Origin: Mycolicibacter longobardus | Lineage (GTDB): Bacteria; Actinomycetota; Actinomycetes; Mycobacteriales; Mycobacteriaceae | Assembly (NCBI RefSeq): GCF_002102265.1 | Contig: NZ_LQPG01000007.1 | Location: 62,001 to 126,000 of the forward strand | Length of the DNA stretch: 64,000 nucleotides | Direction: 5' to 3' | Shown here: one piece after another, positions 1-8,591 of the stretch | Position numbering within the stretch: the stretch's first letter is position 1 | Layout: the number at the start of each line of letters is the position of its first letter | The notes under the pieces: generated by a model | What the model was told of the DNA's origin: nothing | Databases searched by the model: none | The model's input: the letters and a program-made list of their open reading frames with translations, nothing else | Translations under genes and position numbers: made by a program

Positions 1-662
1 GAATCCAGGGTCACCGGTGGTTCGGCCGACGCCGGCGATTTGGCCGACGCCGATGGTTTGGCATCGGGGCGGCGCAGGTACAACGGCACCAGCGATTCCG
101 CAACGGCGTTCCAATCACGCACCGCTGCAACCAATCCCGCAGGAGTCGGATAGGTGATGTCGAGCGCCGGGAGGCCGAACAGTCCGGCGTGCGCGGGCGG
201 GCCGGCCACCGCCACGGCATCGCCCGGGTCGACATCGGCCGGAGCGCTCACCGCCGGGCCGGCCACCCGGACCCCGTCCTGGTAGCGCGCCCAGTAGACC
301 TCCCGGCGACGGGCGTCGGTGACCACCAGGGTCGCTCCGGTGGTGCGCACCCCGATGGCGTCCAGGCTGCACACCCCGTGCACGCCGATACCCAGGGCCT
401 GACCGTAGGCGGCGGCGCTGGCCATCCCGACCCGCAGCCCGGTGAACGGCCCGGGCCCGCAACCCACCACCACCGCAGCCAGATCGGCCATGCCCAGACC
501 GGCGTCGGCCAATGCCGCCAGCACATTGGGGGTGAGCCGCTCCGCGTGCGCGCGGGCGTCCAGCGTGACTCGTTCGGCCAGCACGGTGCGCCGATCGGCT
601 GCCACCAGGCCCGCGGTGACCGCCGGCGTGGCGGTGTCGATGGTCAGGATCGCTCCGGTCAC
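1..662 (-). CDS. tsaB: tRNA threonylcarbamoyladenosine biosynthesis protein TsaB (3' end outside window)
   Basis: TsaB is the inactive ASKHA-fold partner of TsaD in making the universal t6A37 modification of ANN-decoding tRNAs in the cytoplasm. Translation from the GTG at 662-660 begins TGAILTIDTATPAV and includes a GCGPGPFTGLRVG segment typical of TsaB, then a late PLYLRRPDA motif. About 220 codons are visible with no stop, so the tail continues past position 1. The GTG overlaps the tsaE stop codon (GTGA), so the two are translationally coupled. The same order tsaE-tsaB is found in M. tuberculosis (Rv3422c-Rv3421c, from memory), where rimI and tsaD follow. The Ala/Pro/Ser-rich C-terminal tail seen here is longer than I expect for the family. 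Confidence 0.9.
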   Translation of the reverse strand, partial: MTGAILTIDTATPAVTAGLVAADRRTVLAERVTLDARAHAERLTPNVLAALADAGLGMADLAAVVVGCGPGPFTGLRVGMASAAAYGQALGIGVHGVCSLDAIGVRTTGATLVVTDARRREVYWARYQDGVRVAGPAVSAPADVDPGDAVAVAGPPAHAGLFGLPALDITYPTPAGLVAAVRDWNAVAESLVPLYLRRPDAKPSASAKSPASAEPPVTLD

Positions 663-1120
663 GGCGTGTGCCACCGCCAGGTCGCGGTACGCGTCTCGGA
701 GTCGGCTGCGCGGTCCAGCCGGATGTCCAGGTGCCGGTCGGAGAGCCGTTCGGCCAACCCCTGGCCCCACTCCACCACGACGACGGCGTCGTCGAGTTCG
801 GTGTCCAGATCCAGTGAGTCCAACTCGGCCAGCAGGTCCAGGCCCGACTCGTCGAGCAGCCGGTACAGGTCGACGTGGATCATCGCCGGGTCGCCGGGCC
901 GACGGGCCCGGTGTTCCCGGGCCAGCACGAACGTCGGCGAGGTGACCGGGCCCTCGACATCCAGCGCCGCGGCGATCCCCTTGGCCAGCACGGTCTTTCC
1001 AGCACCCAGCGGGCCGGACAGCACCACCACGTCGCCAGCCCGCAGCTGAGCACCCAAGCGGGTTCCGAACGCGACGGTGTCTTCGACGGTGGCCAGGGTC
1101 GCCTCCTGCGGGTCAGCCAC
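659..1120 (-). CDS. tsaE: tRNA threonylcarbamoyladenosine biosynthesis ATPase TsaE
   Basis: TsaE is the small P-loop ATPase of the bacterial t6A complex, working with TsaB and TsaD. The 153-residue product has Walker A GPLGAGKT at residues 36-43, the family SPTF motif at 61-64 and HVDLYRL at 82-88, followed by the VVVEWGQGL segment near the C-terminus. Length and motif order match the family. The start is GTG at 1120; the first codons overlap the end of the upstream alpha/beta hydrolase gene by 8 bp. It lies in the alr-hydrolase-tsaE-tsaB run, a common mycobacterial arrangement. Confidence 0.95.
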   Translation of the reverse strand: MADPQEATLATVEDTVAFGTRLGAQLRAGDVVVLSGPLGAGKTVLAKGIAAALDVEGPVTSPTFVLAREHRARRPGDPAMIHVDLYRLLDESGLDLLAELDSLDLDTELDDAVVVVEWGQGLAERLSDRHLDIRLDRAADSETRTATWRWHTP

Positions 1121-2216
1121 TGCGCCCGGCCTTCCGACGCAGCCGGCGGTTCAGCACAACGCGGCGGGGGGTGGCCCGCTCCACCAGTCGCACCAGCGCC
1201 TCGTCGATGACATCGGGTTCCTCCAACTGCACCAGGTGCCCGGCCCCCGGCACGATCACCAGCTCGCAATCCCACAGTGCGGCCGCCATCGCCCGCGAGT
1301 AGCCGGCCGGGGTGAGCAGGTCCTGGTCGCCGCACGCCACCAGGGTCGGGATCTTGGCCAGGGTCTGCAGCGCCGCGCTCTCGTCGTGTACCTCCAGCGC
1401 GTGCAGGAAACCGACCATGGTCGCCACCGGGGTGCTGTGCATCATCTCCTCGGAGAACGCCACCACGCTCGGGCTGATCTTGTCGGTACCGTAGGAGGCG
1501 GCTCGCAGGATCGGCGAGATCACCCCGCGGGCCGCGCCGCGGCCGCGGTGCACGAGTTGGGGCACGTACCGCACGCTGAACTGGATGGCTTCCAGGGCCG
1601 GGTTGCGCAGGATCTCCCCCAGCGGCGACCGGGAAACCCCTTTGGCCGCTGAGGAGATCAGTGCTGCGCCGACGATACGGCGGCCGTAGTGCTGGGGAAA
1701 CTGCCGGGCGTGCGACAGCACGGTCATGCCGCCCATCGAGTGCCCGACCAGCACCACCGGCCCGCGTGGCACCGTCGCCTGCAGCACCGCTTCCAGGTCC
1801 TGGCCGAGCCGCGGCACGGTGTAGGTGTCAGGCGAGGCGACGCCGGAATCGCCGTGGCCGCGTTGGTCGTAGAAGACCATTCGCACCTGGTCGCCCCACT
1901 CGGCCCTCAGCCGCGCCCGCTGAAAGTGGAAGGACCCCATCCGCAGGCAGAATCCGTGCGCGAACACCACGGTCAGCGGCGCGTTGCGGGGGCCCACGTC
2001 GCGCACCGCCAGTTCGACGCCGTCGTCGGTGACCACCACCGAGCTGTGATCGCTCCCAAGGATCTCGAAATCCTCGTCGGCGTAAGCGTCTTCGGCGGTG
2101 GTGCGCCGCGTCACCGACCGTGCGATGGTGGTCCCGGCGATGGTGCCGACGGCGGCCAGCCCGGCCGCGCCCGCCAGCAGGCCGCCGGCCCGCCACCTGC
2201 GCCGCTTACCGGCCAT
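1113..2216 (-). CDS. membrane-anchored alpha/beta hydrolase downstream of alr
   Basis: A 367-residue serine hydrolase of unknown substrate. A basic N-terminus (KRRRWR) precedes one hydrophobic segment at about residues 11-34, suggesting a membrane anchor with the catalytic domain outside. The fold signatures are all present: oxyanion HGF at 88-90, nucleophile elbow GHSMGG at 158-163 (Ser160), acid in GDQD (Asp299) and GAGH (His327). I chose the ATG at 2216, 11 bp inside the end of alr, because the longer frame adds 46 residues that are only alr read out of frame. Translational coupling with alr and tsaE makes it part of this operon. A role in envelope lipid or ester metabolism is inference only. 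Confidence 0.85.
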   Translation of the reverse strand: MAGKRRRWRAGGLLAGAAGLAAVGTIAGTTIARSVTRRTTAEDAYADEDFEILGSDHSSVVVTDDGVELAVRDVGPRNAPLTVVFAHGFCLRMGSFHFQRARLRAEWGDQVRMVFYDQRGHGDSGVASPDTYTVPRLGQDLEAVLQATVPRGPVVLVGHSMGGMTVLSHARQFPQHYGRRIVGAALISSAAKGVSRSPLGEILRNPALEAIQFSVRYVPQLVHRGRGAARGVISPILRAASYGTDKISPSVVAFSEEMMHSTPVATMVGFLHALEVHDESAALQTLAKIPTLVACGDQDLLTPAGYSRAMAAALWDCELVIVPGAGHLVQLEEPDVIDEALVRLVERATPRRVVLNRRLRRKAGRSG

Positions 2217-3360
2217 CGGCGCCCCGATAGGTTCTGGCAACGCGCCCGCGCGGACTGTTGACCACCTCGTAGTGGATGGTTCCCAGCGCGTCCGCCCAGT
2301 CCTGGGCCAGCGGTTCACCGTTTGTCCCGGGCCCGAACAGCACGACCTCGTCACCCTCGGTGACGTCGACGGGTCCGGGCCCCAGGTCGACGACGAACTG
2401 GTCCATGCAGACCCGACCGACGCTGGGTCTGCGCCGGCCGTTGATCAGCACGTCGAACCGTCCGCTCAGCGGGCGGAACACTCCGTCGGCGTAGCCCATC
2501 GGTACCAGCGCCAGGGTGGTGTCGGCCGAAGCGATCCAGGTGTGGCCGTAGGAGACAGCCTCCCCGGCTTTGATCGAACGAACCAGCACCACAATGGATT
2601 TCAGAGTCATCGCAGGAATCAGGCCCATGTCGCCGCGCTCGGGGATCGGACTCAGGCCGTACACGGCGATTCCGGGCCGCACCATGTCGTAGGTCAGGTC
2701 GGGGCGGGTCATCGCCCCGGCCGAATTGACCAGGTGCGCCACCTCGAACTCCAGACCGTGCTCCCGGGCGAGGGACCGCATGTCGGAAAACCGTTGCGCT
2801 TGAACGTCGTTGACCGGGTTTCCGGTCTCGTCGGCGCAGGCCAGGTGCGACATCAGGCCCCGCACCCGAACCGCATCGTCGGCCACCGCGCGGCGCAGCG
2901 CGGCCAACAGCTCCGGGTAGCCGGCCGCGCCGATCCCGTTTCGATTCATGCCGGTGTCGGCCTTGATCGTCACAGTCGCCGTCCGGCCGGTGCGGCCCAC
3001 CGCGTCGAGCAGCTCGCCCAGCTGGCGCACCGAGGAGACCGCGATCTGCACGTCGGCGGCCAGGGCCGGCGCGAAGTCGGTGTCCGGCCCGTGCAACCAC
3101 GCCAACACCGGGGCGCCGATGCCGGCCGCCCGCAGCGCGAGGGCCTCATCCACGGTGGCCACCCCGAGTTCGGCGGCGCCCGCGGACAGCGCAGCACGGG
3201 CCACCTGAGCCGCGCCGTGACCGTAACCGTCGGCCTTGACCACGGCCATCACCTCGGCAGAGCCGGCGTGGTCGGCCAGCACCCGCACGTTGTGGGTGAT
3301 GGCGTCCAGGTCCACCAGCGCTTCACCGAGCAGGCCGGACGTTCGGGATATGGCAGTCAT
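2206..3360 (-). CDS. alr: alanine racemase
   Basis: PLP-dependent interconversion of L- and D-alanine, supplying D-Ala for peptidoglycan. The 384-residue protein carries the PLP lysine in [10 protein letters not shown] (Lys42) and the second catalytic base Tyr271 in SYGHTWIAS, at the usual spacing for the TIM-barrel/beta-sandwich enzyme. VYGLSPIP (233-240) and GRVCMDQ lie where expected. The start is ATG at 3360. It sits between gadB and the alpha/beta hydrolase, all on the minus strand; the stop overlaps the start of the next gene. It is the orthologue of Rv3423c by position and sequence. Confidence 0.97.
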   Translation of the reverse strand: MTAISRTSGLLGEALVDLDAITHNVRVLADHAGSAEVMAVVKADGYGHGAAQVARAALSAGAAELGVATVDEALALRAAGIGAPVLAWLHGPDTDFAPALAADVQIAVSSVRQLGELLDAVGRTGRTATVTIKADTGMNRNGIGAAGYPELLAALRRAVADDAVRVRGLMSHLACADETGNPVNDVQAQRFSDMRSLAREHGLEFEVAHLVNSAGAMTRPDLTYDMVRPGIAVYGLSPIPERGDMGLIPAMTLKSIVVLVRSIKAGEAVSYGHTWIASADTTLALVPMGYADGVFRPLSGRFDVLINGRRRPSVGRVCMDQFVVDLGPGPVDVTEGDEVVLFGPGTNGEPLAQDWADALGTIHYEVVNSPRGRVARTYRGADGR

Positions 3361-3450
3361 GTCACCGCCATTGTTTCATCCGCGGCGAATGTCGGCTTGA
3401 TGCACGTAGTCGACGGTATTGCGTCACACAATCCGACACTCGGCGCAGCG

Positions 3451-4839
3451 TCAGTGCGAGAAGTGTTGCTGGTCGTCGTATTGGCCGCCGGGTTTGAGCC
3501 GGTCCAGCGTGTTCACGGCTTTCATGACGTCGTCGAAGAGCGCCCGGGCGAGATCTGCCGACAGGCCCTCGCGGACCACCACGCGTAAGACCGCGACGTC
3601 CTCGGCGCCCTCCGGCATGGTGTAGGCCGGTACCTGCCAGCCGTAGGTGCGCAACTCATGGGAGACGTCGAACTCGGTGTAGCCGCGATCGCCCGCCAGG
3701 CGGCAGCTCACCACCGGGATCGCCGAGCCGTCGCTGATCAACTCGAAGTGCTCAGACGCCGCCAGCTGGTGCGACAGCCAGCGGGCGGTTTCGGACAGGG
3801 TCCGCATCACCTCGGTGTAGCCGCCACGTCCCAGGCGCAGGAAGTTGTAGTACTGGCCGATGACCTGGTTGCCGGGCCGGGAGAAATTCAGCGTGAAGGT
3901 GGGCATGTCCCCGCCCAGGTAGTTGACCCGGAACACCAGTTCCTCGGGCAGCTGCTCGGCATTGCGCCACACCACGAAGCCGATTCCGGGGTAGGTCAAA
4001 CCGTACTTGTGGCCGCTGACGTTGATCGACACCACCCGCGGCAGCCGGAAGTCCCACTTGAGGTCCGGGTGCAGGAACGGCACCACAAACCCGCCGCTGG
4101 CCGCGTCCACGTGCACCGGCACGTCGACCCCTCCACCGGCCGCCAGCTTGTCCAGCGCCGCACAGATCTGCTCGACGGGCTCCAGCTCGCCGGTGTAGGT
4201 GGTGCCCAGAATGGCCACCACGCCGATGGTGTCCTCATCGACGGCGTCGATGACCTGCTCGGGGGTGCTCACGTACCGGCCCTCCGCCATCGGCAGGTAG
4301 CGCGGTTCGACGTCGAAGTAGCGGCAGAACTTCTCCCACACCACCTGGACGTTGGAACCCATCACCAGATTCGGGGTGCGCCCCTTCCAGGCATCTCCGA
4401 GCTTCTGCCGCCAGCGCCATTTCATCGCCAACCCACCCAGCATCACCGCCTCACTGGACCCGACGGTGGAGACCCCGATGGCGCTGGCGGGGTCGTCGTC
4501 GCGCAGGTTCTCGGCGTGGAACAGGTCGGCGACCATGCACACGCAACGCTGCTCGATGGCGGCGGTGGCCGGGTATTCGTCCTTGTCGATCATGTTCTTG
4601 TCGAACGACTCCGCCATCAGCTCCCCCGCTTCGGGGTCCATCCACGTGGTGACGAAGGTGGCCAGGTTCAGCCGGGAACTGCCGTCGAGCATCAGCTCGT
4701 CGTGGATGAAGCGGTAGGCGGCCTGCGGGTCCATCGGGTCATCGGGCATCCGCAGCGCCGGGATCGGTGCGGTGAACAGCCGGCCGGTGTATGCCGGTGC
4801 GATGGTGTGCGCCGGCATGGACGGGTGGGAATGGGTCAA
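3451..4839 (-). CDS. gadB: glutamate decarboxylase
   Basis: PLP enzyme converting L-glutamate to GABA and CO2, used in acid tolerance and the GABA shunt. The 462-residue protein has HVDAASGGF (243-251, Asp245 binding the pyridine nitrogen) and SGHKYG with the Schiff-base Lys278. These are class II decarboxylase landmarks of GadA/GadB. The start is probably TTG at 4839: a strong GAGGAGG lies 4 bases upstream, whereas the in-frame ATG at 4818 has no ribosome-binding site. The gene starts only 10 bases after the nnr stop, so nnr-gadB-alr is one transcription unit. Two aldehyde dehydrogenases that could act on succinate semialdehyde lie far away at 59.6-62.5 kb. Confidence 0.95.
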   Translation of the reverse strand: MTHSHPSMPAHTIAPAYTGRLFTAPIPALRMPDDPMDPQAAYRFIHDELMLDGSSRLNLATFVTTWMDPEAGELMAESFDKNMIDKDEYPATAAIEQRCVCMVADLFHAENLRDDDPASAIGVSTVGSSEAVMLGGLAMKWRWRQKLGDAWKGRTPNLVMGSNVQVVWEKFCRYFDVEPRYLPMAEGRYVSTPEQVIDAVDEDTIGVVAILGTTYTGELEPVEQICAALDKLAAGGGVDVPVHVDAASGGFVVPFLHPDLKWDFRLPRVVSINVSGHKYGLTYPGIGFVVWRNAEQLPEELVFRVNYLGGDMPTFTLNFSRPGNQVIGQYYNFLRLGRGGYTEVMRTLSETARWLSHQLAASEHFELISDGSAIPVVSCRLAGDRGYTEFDVSHELRTYGWQVPAYTMPEGAEDVAVLRVVVREGLSADLARALFDDVMKAVNTLDRLKPGGQYDDQQHFSH

Positions 4840-4843
4840 AACG

Positions 4844-4850
4844 CCTCCTC
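4844..4850 (-). promoter_or_regulatory. strong ribosome-binding site deciding the TTG start of gadB
   Basis: GAGGAGG on the minus strand, touching the nnr stop codon (TAG, complement of 4850-4852) and 4 bases before the TTG at 4839. Its position favours the TTG over the ATG 21 bases further in, which lacks a purine-rich leader. Confidence 0.7.
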
Positions 4851-6385
4851 TATAGCTGGGCCAGGGCGGTGCGGATGTGGGCCAGGATGCGCGACGCCGA
4901 CGTCGGGGTGTCGCCGGGTCCGGGATCGGCAGCAGAAGCCGCGGCCGCGCGAGTGTGCACGAACGCGGCCGCAGCGGCGGCCTGGGCCGGCGGCAGGCCC
5001 GACGCCAGCAGTGCGCCGATCATCCCGGACAGCACGTCGCCGGAACCGGCGGTGGCCGCCCAGGATCCGCCGGCCGGGTTGAGATAGACCGGCCCGCGGT
5101 ATTGATGCGGCGGTCCCAGCTTCGCCTCTCCTCCGTCGAGCCTCGCTGAACCGCCGGGCCCATGCGGCGGTCCCAGCTTCGCCTCTCCTCCGTCGAGCCT
5201 CGCTGAACCGCCGGGGTCAGCGACGACGGTGACGTGCCCCTTCAGCAGCACGGTGGCCCCGAACCGGTCGGCAAGGGCGCGGGCGGCGCCTATCCGGTCG
5301 GGACCGGGCGGGTGGCCGGCTAAACGGGCGTATTCGCCGGCGTGCGGGGTGAGCACGGTCGGGGCGGTTCGGTCGGCCACCAGCGACGGGTGGGCGGCCA
5401 GGATGGTCAGCGCGTCCGCGTCGACGATCACCGGCAGGTCGGTGTCCAACGCGAACCACAGCTGCGCCGCTGCGTCGCCTCCGGTCCCCAGGCCCGGGCC
5501 GACGACCCAGGCCTGCACCCGCCCGGCCGCAGCCGGGTTGGTAGCGGCGATCACCTCGGGCCAGTGCGAAACCACTTCGGCTGCAGCGCTTCCGGCGTAG
5601 CGCACCATGCCGGAGGTGGCGGCCACCGCAGCACCGGCGCACAGGATCGCCGCGCCCGGGTAGGTCGCCGAGCCGGCCAGGATTCCGGTGACGCCCTGGG
5701 TGTACTTGTCGTCGCGCGGGCCCGGCGCCGGCCAGCACGCCTCGACGTCGGCGGCGGTGAGCCCGTGGATATCGGTGGCCGGCAGGTCCAGGCCGATGTC
5801 GACCAGCTCGACGCGTCCACAGTTCCCTAGGGCGTGCACCGGTTTGAGGCCGCCGAAGGTGACGGTGAGCGCGGCGTGCACCGCCGGACCTTCGGCCGCA
5901 CCGGTGTGCGGATCCAACCCACTGGGGATGTCGACGGCCACCACCGGGATGTTCCGCGCGTCTACGTCCGCGAAGACCTCGGCGGCGTTCGGGCGCAGCG
6001 GGCCCTGACCGGAGATGCCGACCACTCCGTCGATGACCAGATCCGTTGCGGCCGACACGGTGTCGACGATCCTGCCGCCCGCGCGGATGAACGCCGCTAA
6101 CCCCTTGGCGTGGGCGCGCTCCGGGTCCAGCAGGATCGCGCTGGCCGCCGCCCCGCGCCGGCGGAGCAGGGTGGCCGCCCACAGGGCGTCGCCGCCGTTG
6201 TCGCCGGAACCCACCACCGCGCATAGGCTCCGGCCCGCTACCCCACCGGTGCGAGACGTCAGTTCCCCGGCGATCGCGGTGGCCAAACCGAACGCGGCCC
6301 GGCGCATCAGGACCCCGTCAGGCAGGCTCGCCAGCAGCGGCGCCTCGGCGGCGCGAATGACCTCGACGCTGTAGTAGTGCCGCAC
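4850..6385 (-). CDS. nnr: bifunctional NAD(P)H-hydrate epimerase / ADP-dependent dehydratase
   Basis: Repairs hydrated NADH and NADPH: the N-terminal YjeF_N domain epimerises S/R-NAD(P)HX and the C-terminal carbohydrate-kinase-like domain dehydrates it. GSGDNGGDAL at about 59-68 and DIPSGLDP are epimerase motifs. DADALTILA, LTPHAGEYARL and TAGSGDVLSGMIGALLA are dehydratase motifs. The protein has 511 residues from a GTG at 6385 preceded by AGGGAGGG. An oddity is a direct in-frame duplication of 19 residues (GGSARLDGGEAKLGPP units) between the VLLKGHVTVVAD and GPVYLNPAGG segments, encoded by two copies of a dispersed near-palindromic repeat. It extends a surface loop of the dehydratase and is probably tolerated. 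Orthologue of Rv3433c. Confidence 0.93.
   Translation of the reverse strand: MRHYYSVEVIRAAEAPLLASLPDGVLMRRAAFGLATAIAGELTSRTGGVAGRSLCAVVGSGDNGGDALWAATLLRRRGAAASAILLDPERAHAKGLAAFIRAGGRIVDTVSAATDLVIDGVVGISGQGPLRPNAAEVFADVDARNIPVVAVDIPSGLDPHTGAAEGPAVHAALTVTFGGLKPVHALGNCGRVELVDIGLDLPATDIHGLTAADVEACWPAPGPRDDKYTQGVTGILAGSATYPGAAILCAGAAVAATSGMVRYAGSAAAEVVSHWPEVIAATNPAAAGRVQAWVVGPGLGTGGDAAAQLWFALDTDLPVIVDADALTILAAHPSLVADRTAPTVLTPHAGEYARLAGHPPGPDRIGAARALADRFGATVLLKGHVTVVADPGGSARLDGGEAKLGPPHGPGGSARLDGGEAKLGPPHQYRGPVYLNPAGGSWAATAGSGDVLSGMIGALLASGLPPAQAAAAAAFVHTRAAAASAADPGPGDTPTSASRILAHIRTALAQL
5109..5212. repeat. two tandem in-frame copies of a 47-bp near-palindromic dispersed repeat inside nnr
   Basis: Copies at 5109-5155 and 5166-5212, identical to each other, lie 57 bp apart. 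Each begins GGCGGT and ends ACCGCC and has imperfectly complementary arms (GGCGGTCCCAGC... and ...CTGAACCGCC). The period of 57 bp adds exactly 19 codons, so the nnr frame is kept. A third copy lies in eccB4 at 47783-47829 in the other orientation with only three base differences by my alignment. Confidence 0.85.
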
Positions 6386-6616
6386 TCAGCCCTCCCTAGC
6401 CCGTCCTCGCGATTGTCAGGCTAGTGGCCGCGGACGGTGCTCGGGTGATGTCGCAGCGGATGGTGGAAGGTCAGCGGGTAACAGCACAACCCGACGAACA
6501 GCGCGGCGGCATGGCCGATCGCGGTGAAGTCGGGATTGATGAGCCGCTGATAACGTCTCAATGCAAATCTGGCCCGTCCATCTGCGACCGGCCCCGATGC
6601 GATGTGGGGTGCACCG

Positions 6617-7483
6617 ATGAGCGAACCGCACGGTCTGAATCCCAATCCGGACGTTCGGCCCCCGTTCGCAAGCCAGCCCATCCCCCCGGCGCCGGGCCGG
6701 CATTTCCCGCAACCGTGGCCACCCGGTCCGCCGGGACGACCCCCGGAGGGCCGCCGATTGATTTGGGTCCTGCTGGGGCTGGTCTGCGTGCTGACCGCAA
6801 CCGCTGTGGTGCTCGCCGTGAACGTCATCGGACGTGGCCGGCACGAGAACGCGCAATCCCCCACAGAATCGGACGCCGATGGGAAGCTCGTACCTGTCTC
6901 CGCTCTCGAAGGACTGCTGCCGACCAAGGAAGTCGTCTCCTCAGCAGTGGGCGACCCAGGGATCGGCCTCGTCAATGAGGGTACGGGTATCGACACCGTC
7001 GTCATGGTGGACGCCGACTGCCAAGGGCTTACCTCTGTTTCCGGACCCGTTTATGCCGGTACCGGCTGGACCGCCGTCCGCTGGCAAGGGTGGAACAGTC
7101 CCGCCGAGCCCAATCCAGCGCGGTGGGTGCACCAAGCTCTGATGTCGGTAACGACCTATCCGCACGCCAGCGCTGCCCGCGCCTTCTATACCAAGGAGAG
7201 CGCTGCGTGGCAGAAGTGCTCCGGCCGCATCATCAATACCCGCGTACCCACCGACAAGGACTCGCCCGACCGATTCTGGTCCGTCGAGGGCGTCACCGAG
7301 GCCGATGGGGTGCTCAAGGCGACCACGATCTCCGAGGGCGGCGGCGGCTGGTCGTGCCAGAACACGCTGACCGTACGCAGCAACGTTGTTGTCCGCATCA
7401 GCGGGTGCGCAGACACGGATTCGGCAGCGACGACACAGGCGCTCCTCGACGCGATCACCGCGAAGATCGACGCAGCAGCATGA
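6617..7483 (+). CDS. membrane-anchored PknH-type extracellular sensor-domain protein, copy 1
   Basis: About 288 residues from the ATG at 6617 (a further in-frame ATG at 6602 is less likely). The layout is a Pro-rich cytoplasmic N-terminus, one membrane segment (WVLLGLVCVLTATAVVLAV), then an extracellular domain resembling the PknH C-terminal sensor domain. Features in order: VSALEGLLP and VVSSAVGDPGI, then four conserved cysteines in DADCQG, WQKCSG, WSCQN and ISGCAD, the number expected for the two disulfides of this fold. No kinase is attached, so it is an orphan sensor or ligand-binding protein. A close paralogue follows 133 bp downstream, presumably in the same operon. The ligand is unknown. 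Confidence 0.8.
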   Translation: MSEPHGLNPNPDVRPPFASQPIPPAPGRHFPQPWPPGPPGRPPEGRRLIWVLLGLVCVLTATAVVLAVNVIGRGRHENAQSPTESDADGKLVPVSALEGLLPTKEVVSSAVGDPGIGLVNEGTGIDTVVMVDADCQGLTSVSGPVYAGTGWTAVRWQGWNSPAEPNPARWVHQALMSVTTYPHASAARAFYTKESAAWQKCSGRIINTRVPTDKDSPDRFWSVEGVTEADGVLKATTISEGGGGWSCQNTLTVRSNVVVRISGCADTDSAATTQALLDAITAKIDAAA

Positions 7484-7616
7484 CGTTGATGCACAGCTGC
7501 TGCGTCGGGACGCACTATCGCCCGGCTGACGACGCCGTCCGTTTACGGCCGGTACCTAGGGAGACGAACCACAGGGGCAGACTCCGTATCCCTACGACCC
7601 AACGCGCCTCACACCG

Positions 7617-8492
7617 ATGAACGAGCCCGGCTCGCCGGCGCCAGGTGGACCCGCCCCGCCATTCTGGCCAGCGGGCCGCCCACCGAACGGCAACTACCCA
7701 CTGATACGGATACTGCTGGGGCTGGTCTGCGCGCTGACGGCGATTGTCGTGGTACTCACCGTGACCGTCATATACCGCGACGGGCACGAACGCCCGCAAT
7801 CCAGCCCGGCATCGTCACCTGCTACCTCCCCCGACCGGACACCGGCACCTGTCTCGACTGCCGACCGCCTGGTGCCCGTCGCCGCGCTCGACGGCCTCTT
7901 GCCGGACAGGGGCGTCGTCTCTTCGGCGGTGGACGACCCAGGCATCGATATGGTGACGCACGGTGAGTACATCGACCCCGTCGATCTAGCGGATGCCGAT
8001 TGCCAAGGGATCACGTCCGTCTCCTCGCAGGCCTACGCAGGCTCAGGTTGGACTGCTATCCGCTGGCAACGATGGAACAGTCCGGCCGAACCCGATCCCC
8101 GCTACCTGGTGAGGCATGTCTCGATGTCCGTGACCAGCTATCCGCACGCCACCGCTGCACGGGCGTTCTATACCAATCAGAGCGCTGCGTGGCGGAAGTG
8201 CAACATCCGTATTGTCAACAGTCGCATTGCCAGCGCGAAAGAATCACCCGACCAGCTCTGGTATATCGACAATTTCACCGATTCCGACGGCGTGCTCGGG
8301 GCCCTCATGATGGACAACGTCAACTCGGACTGGACCTGTCAAACCAGGCTGACCGTGCGCAGCAACGTTGTTGTCCGCGTCTCCGTGTGCGGACGCTCAA
8401 CTTCTTCGATAGCCGCACGCACAACCCCTTCGATAGTGGCGGCACATACGCTGCTCGACTCGATCACCTCGAAGATCGACGCGGCCGGGTGA
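7617..8492 (+). CDS. membrane-anchored PknH-type extracellular sensor-domain protein, copy 2
   Basis: A 291-residue paralogue of the preceding gene with the same architecture: Pro-rich N-terminus, membrane segment IRILLGLVCALTAIVVVLTV, Ser/Pro/Thr linker, sensor domain with VAALDGLLP, VVSSAVDDPGID and four cysteines (DADCQG, WRKCN, WTCQT, VSVCG). Shared blocks such as GWTAIRWQRWNSPAEP and LTVRSNVVVR show a tandem duplication. Near the C-terminus a short direct duplication (two TTCGATAG-centred units near 8405-8435) inserts about nine residues absent from copy 1. Start ATG at 7617. Function beyond an extracytoplasmic sensor or binding domain is not known. Confidence 0.8.
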   Translation: MNEPGSPAPGGPAPPFWPAGRPPNGNYPLIRILLGLVCALTAIVVVLTVTVIYRDGHERPQSSPASSPATSPDRTPAPVSTADRLVPVAALDGLLPDRGVVSSAVDDPGIDMVTHGEYIDPVDLADADCQGITSVSSQAYAGSGWTAIRWQRWNSPAEPDPRYLVRHVSMSVTSYPHATAARAFYTNQSAAWRKCNIRIVNSRIASAKESPDQLWYIDNFTDSDGVLGALMMDNVNSDWTCQTRLTVRSNVVVRVSVCGRSTSSIAARTTPSIVAAHTLLDSITSKIDAAG

Positions 8493-8591
8493 GCCCACGC
8501 CACCCAATCCTTGATCAGCCACGGCGCCTCGCGTATCGTCCGAACCAATTTCGCGACGCACAGTAGCGGATCGACGGAAAGGGCTGATTAC

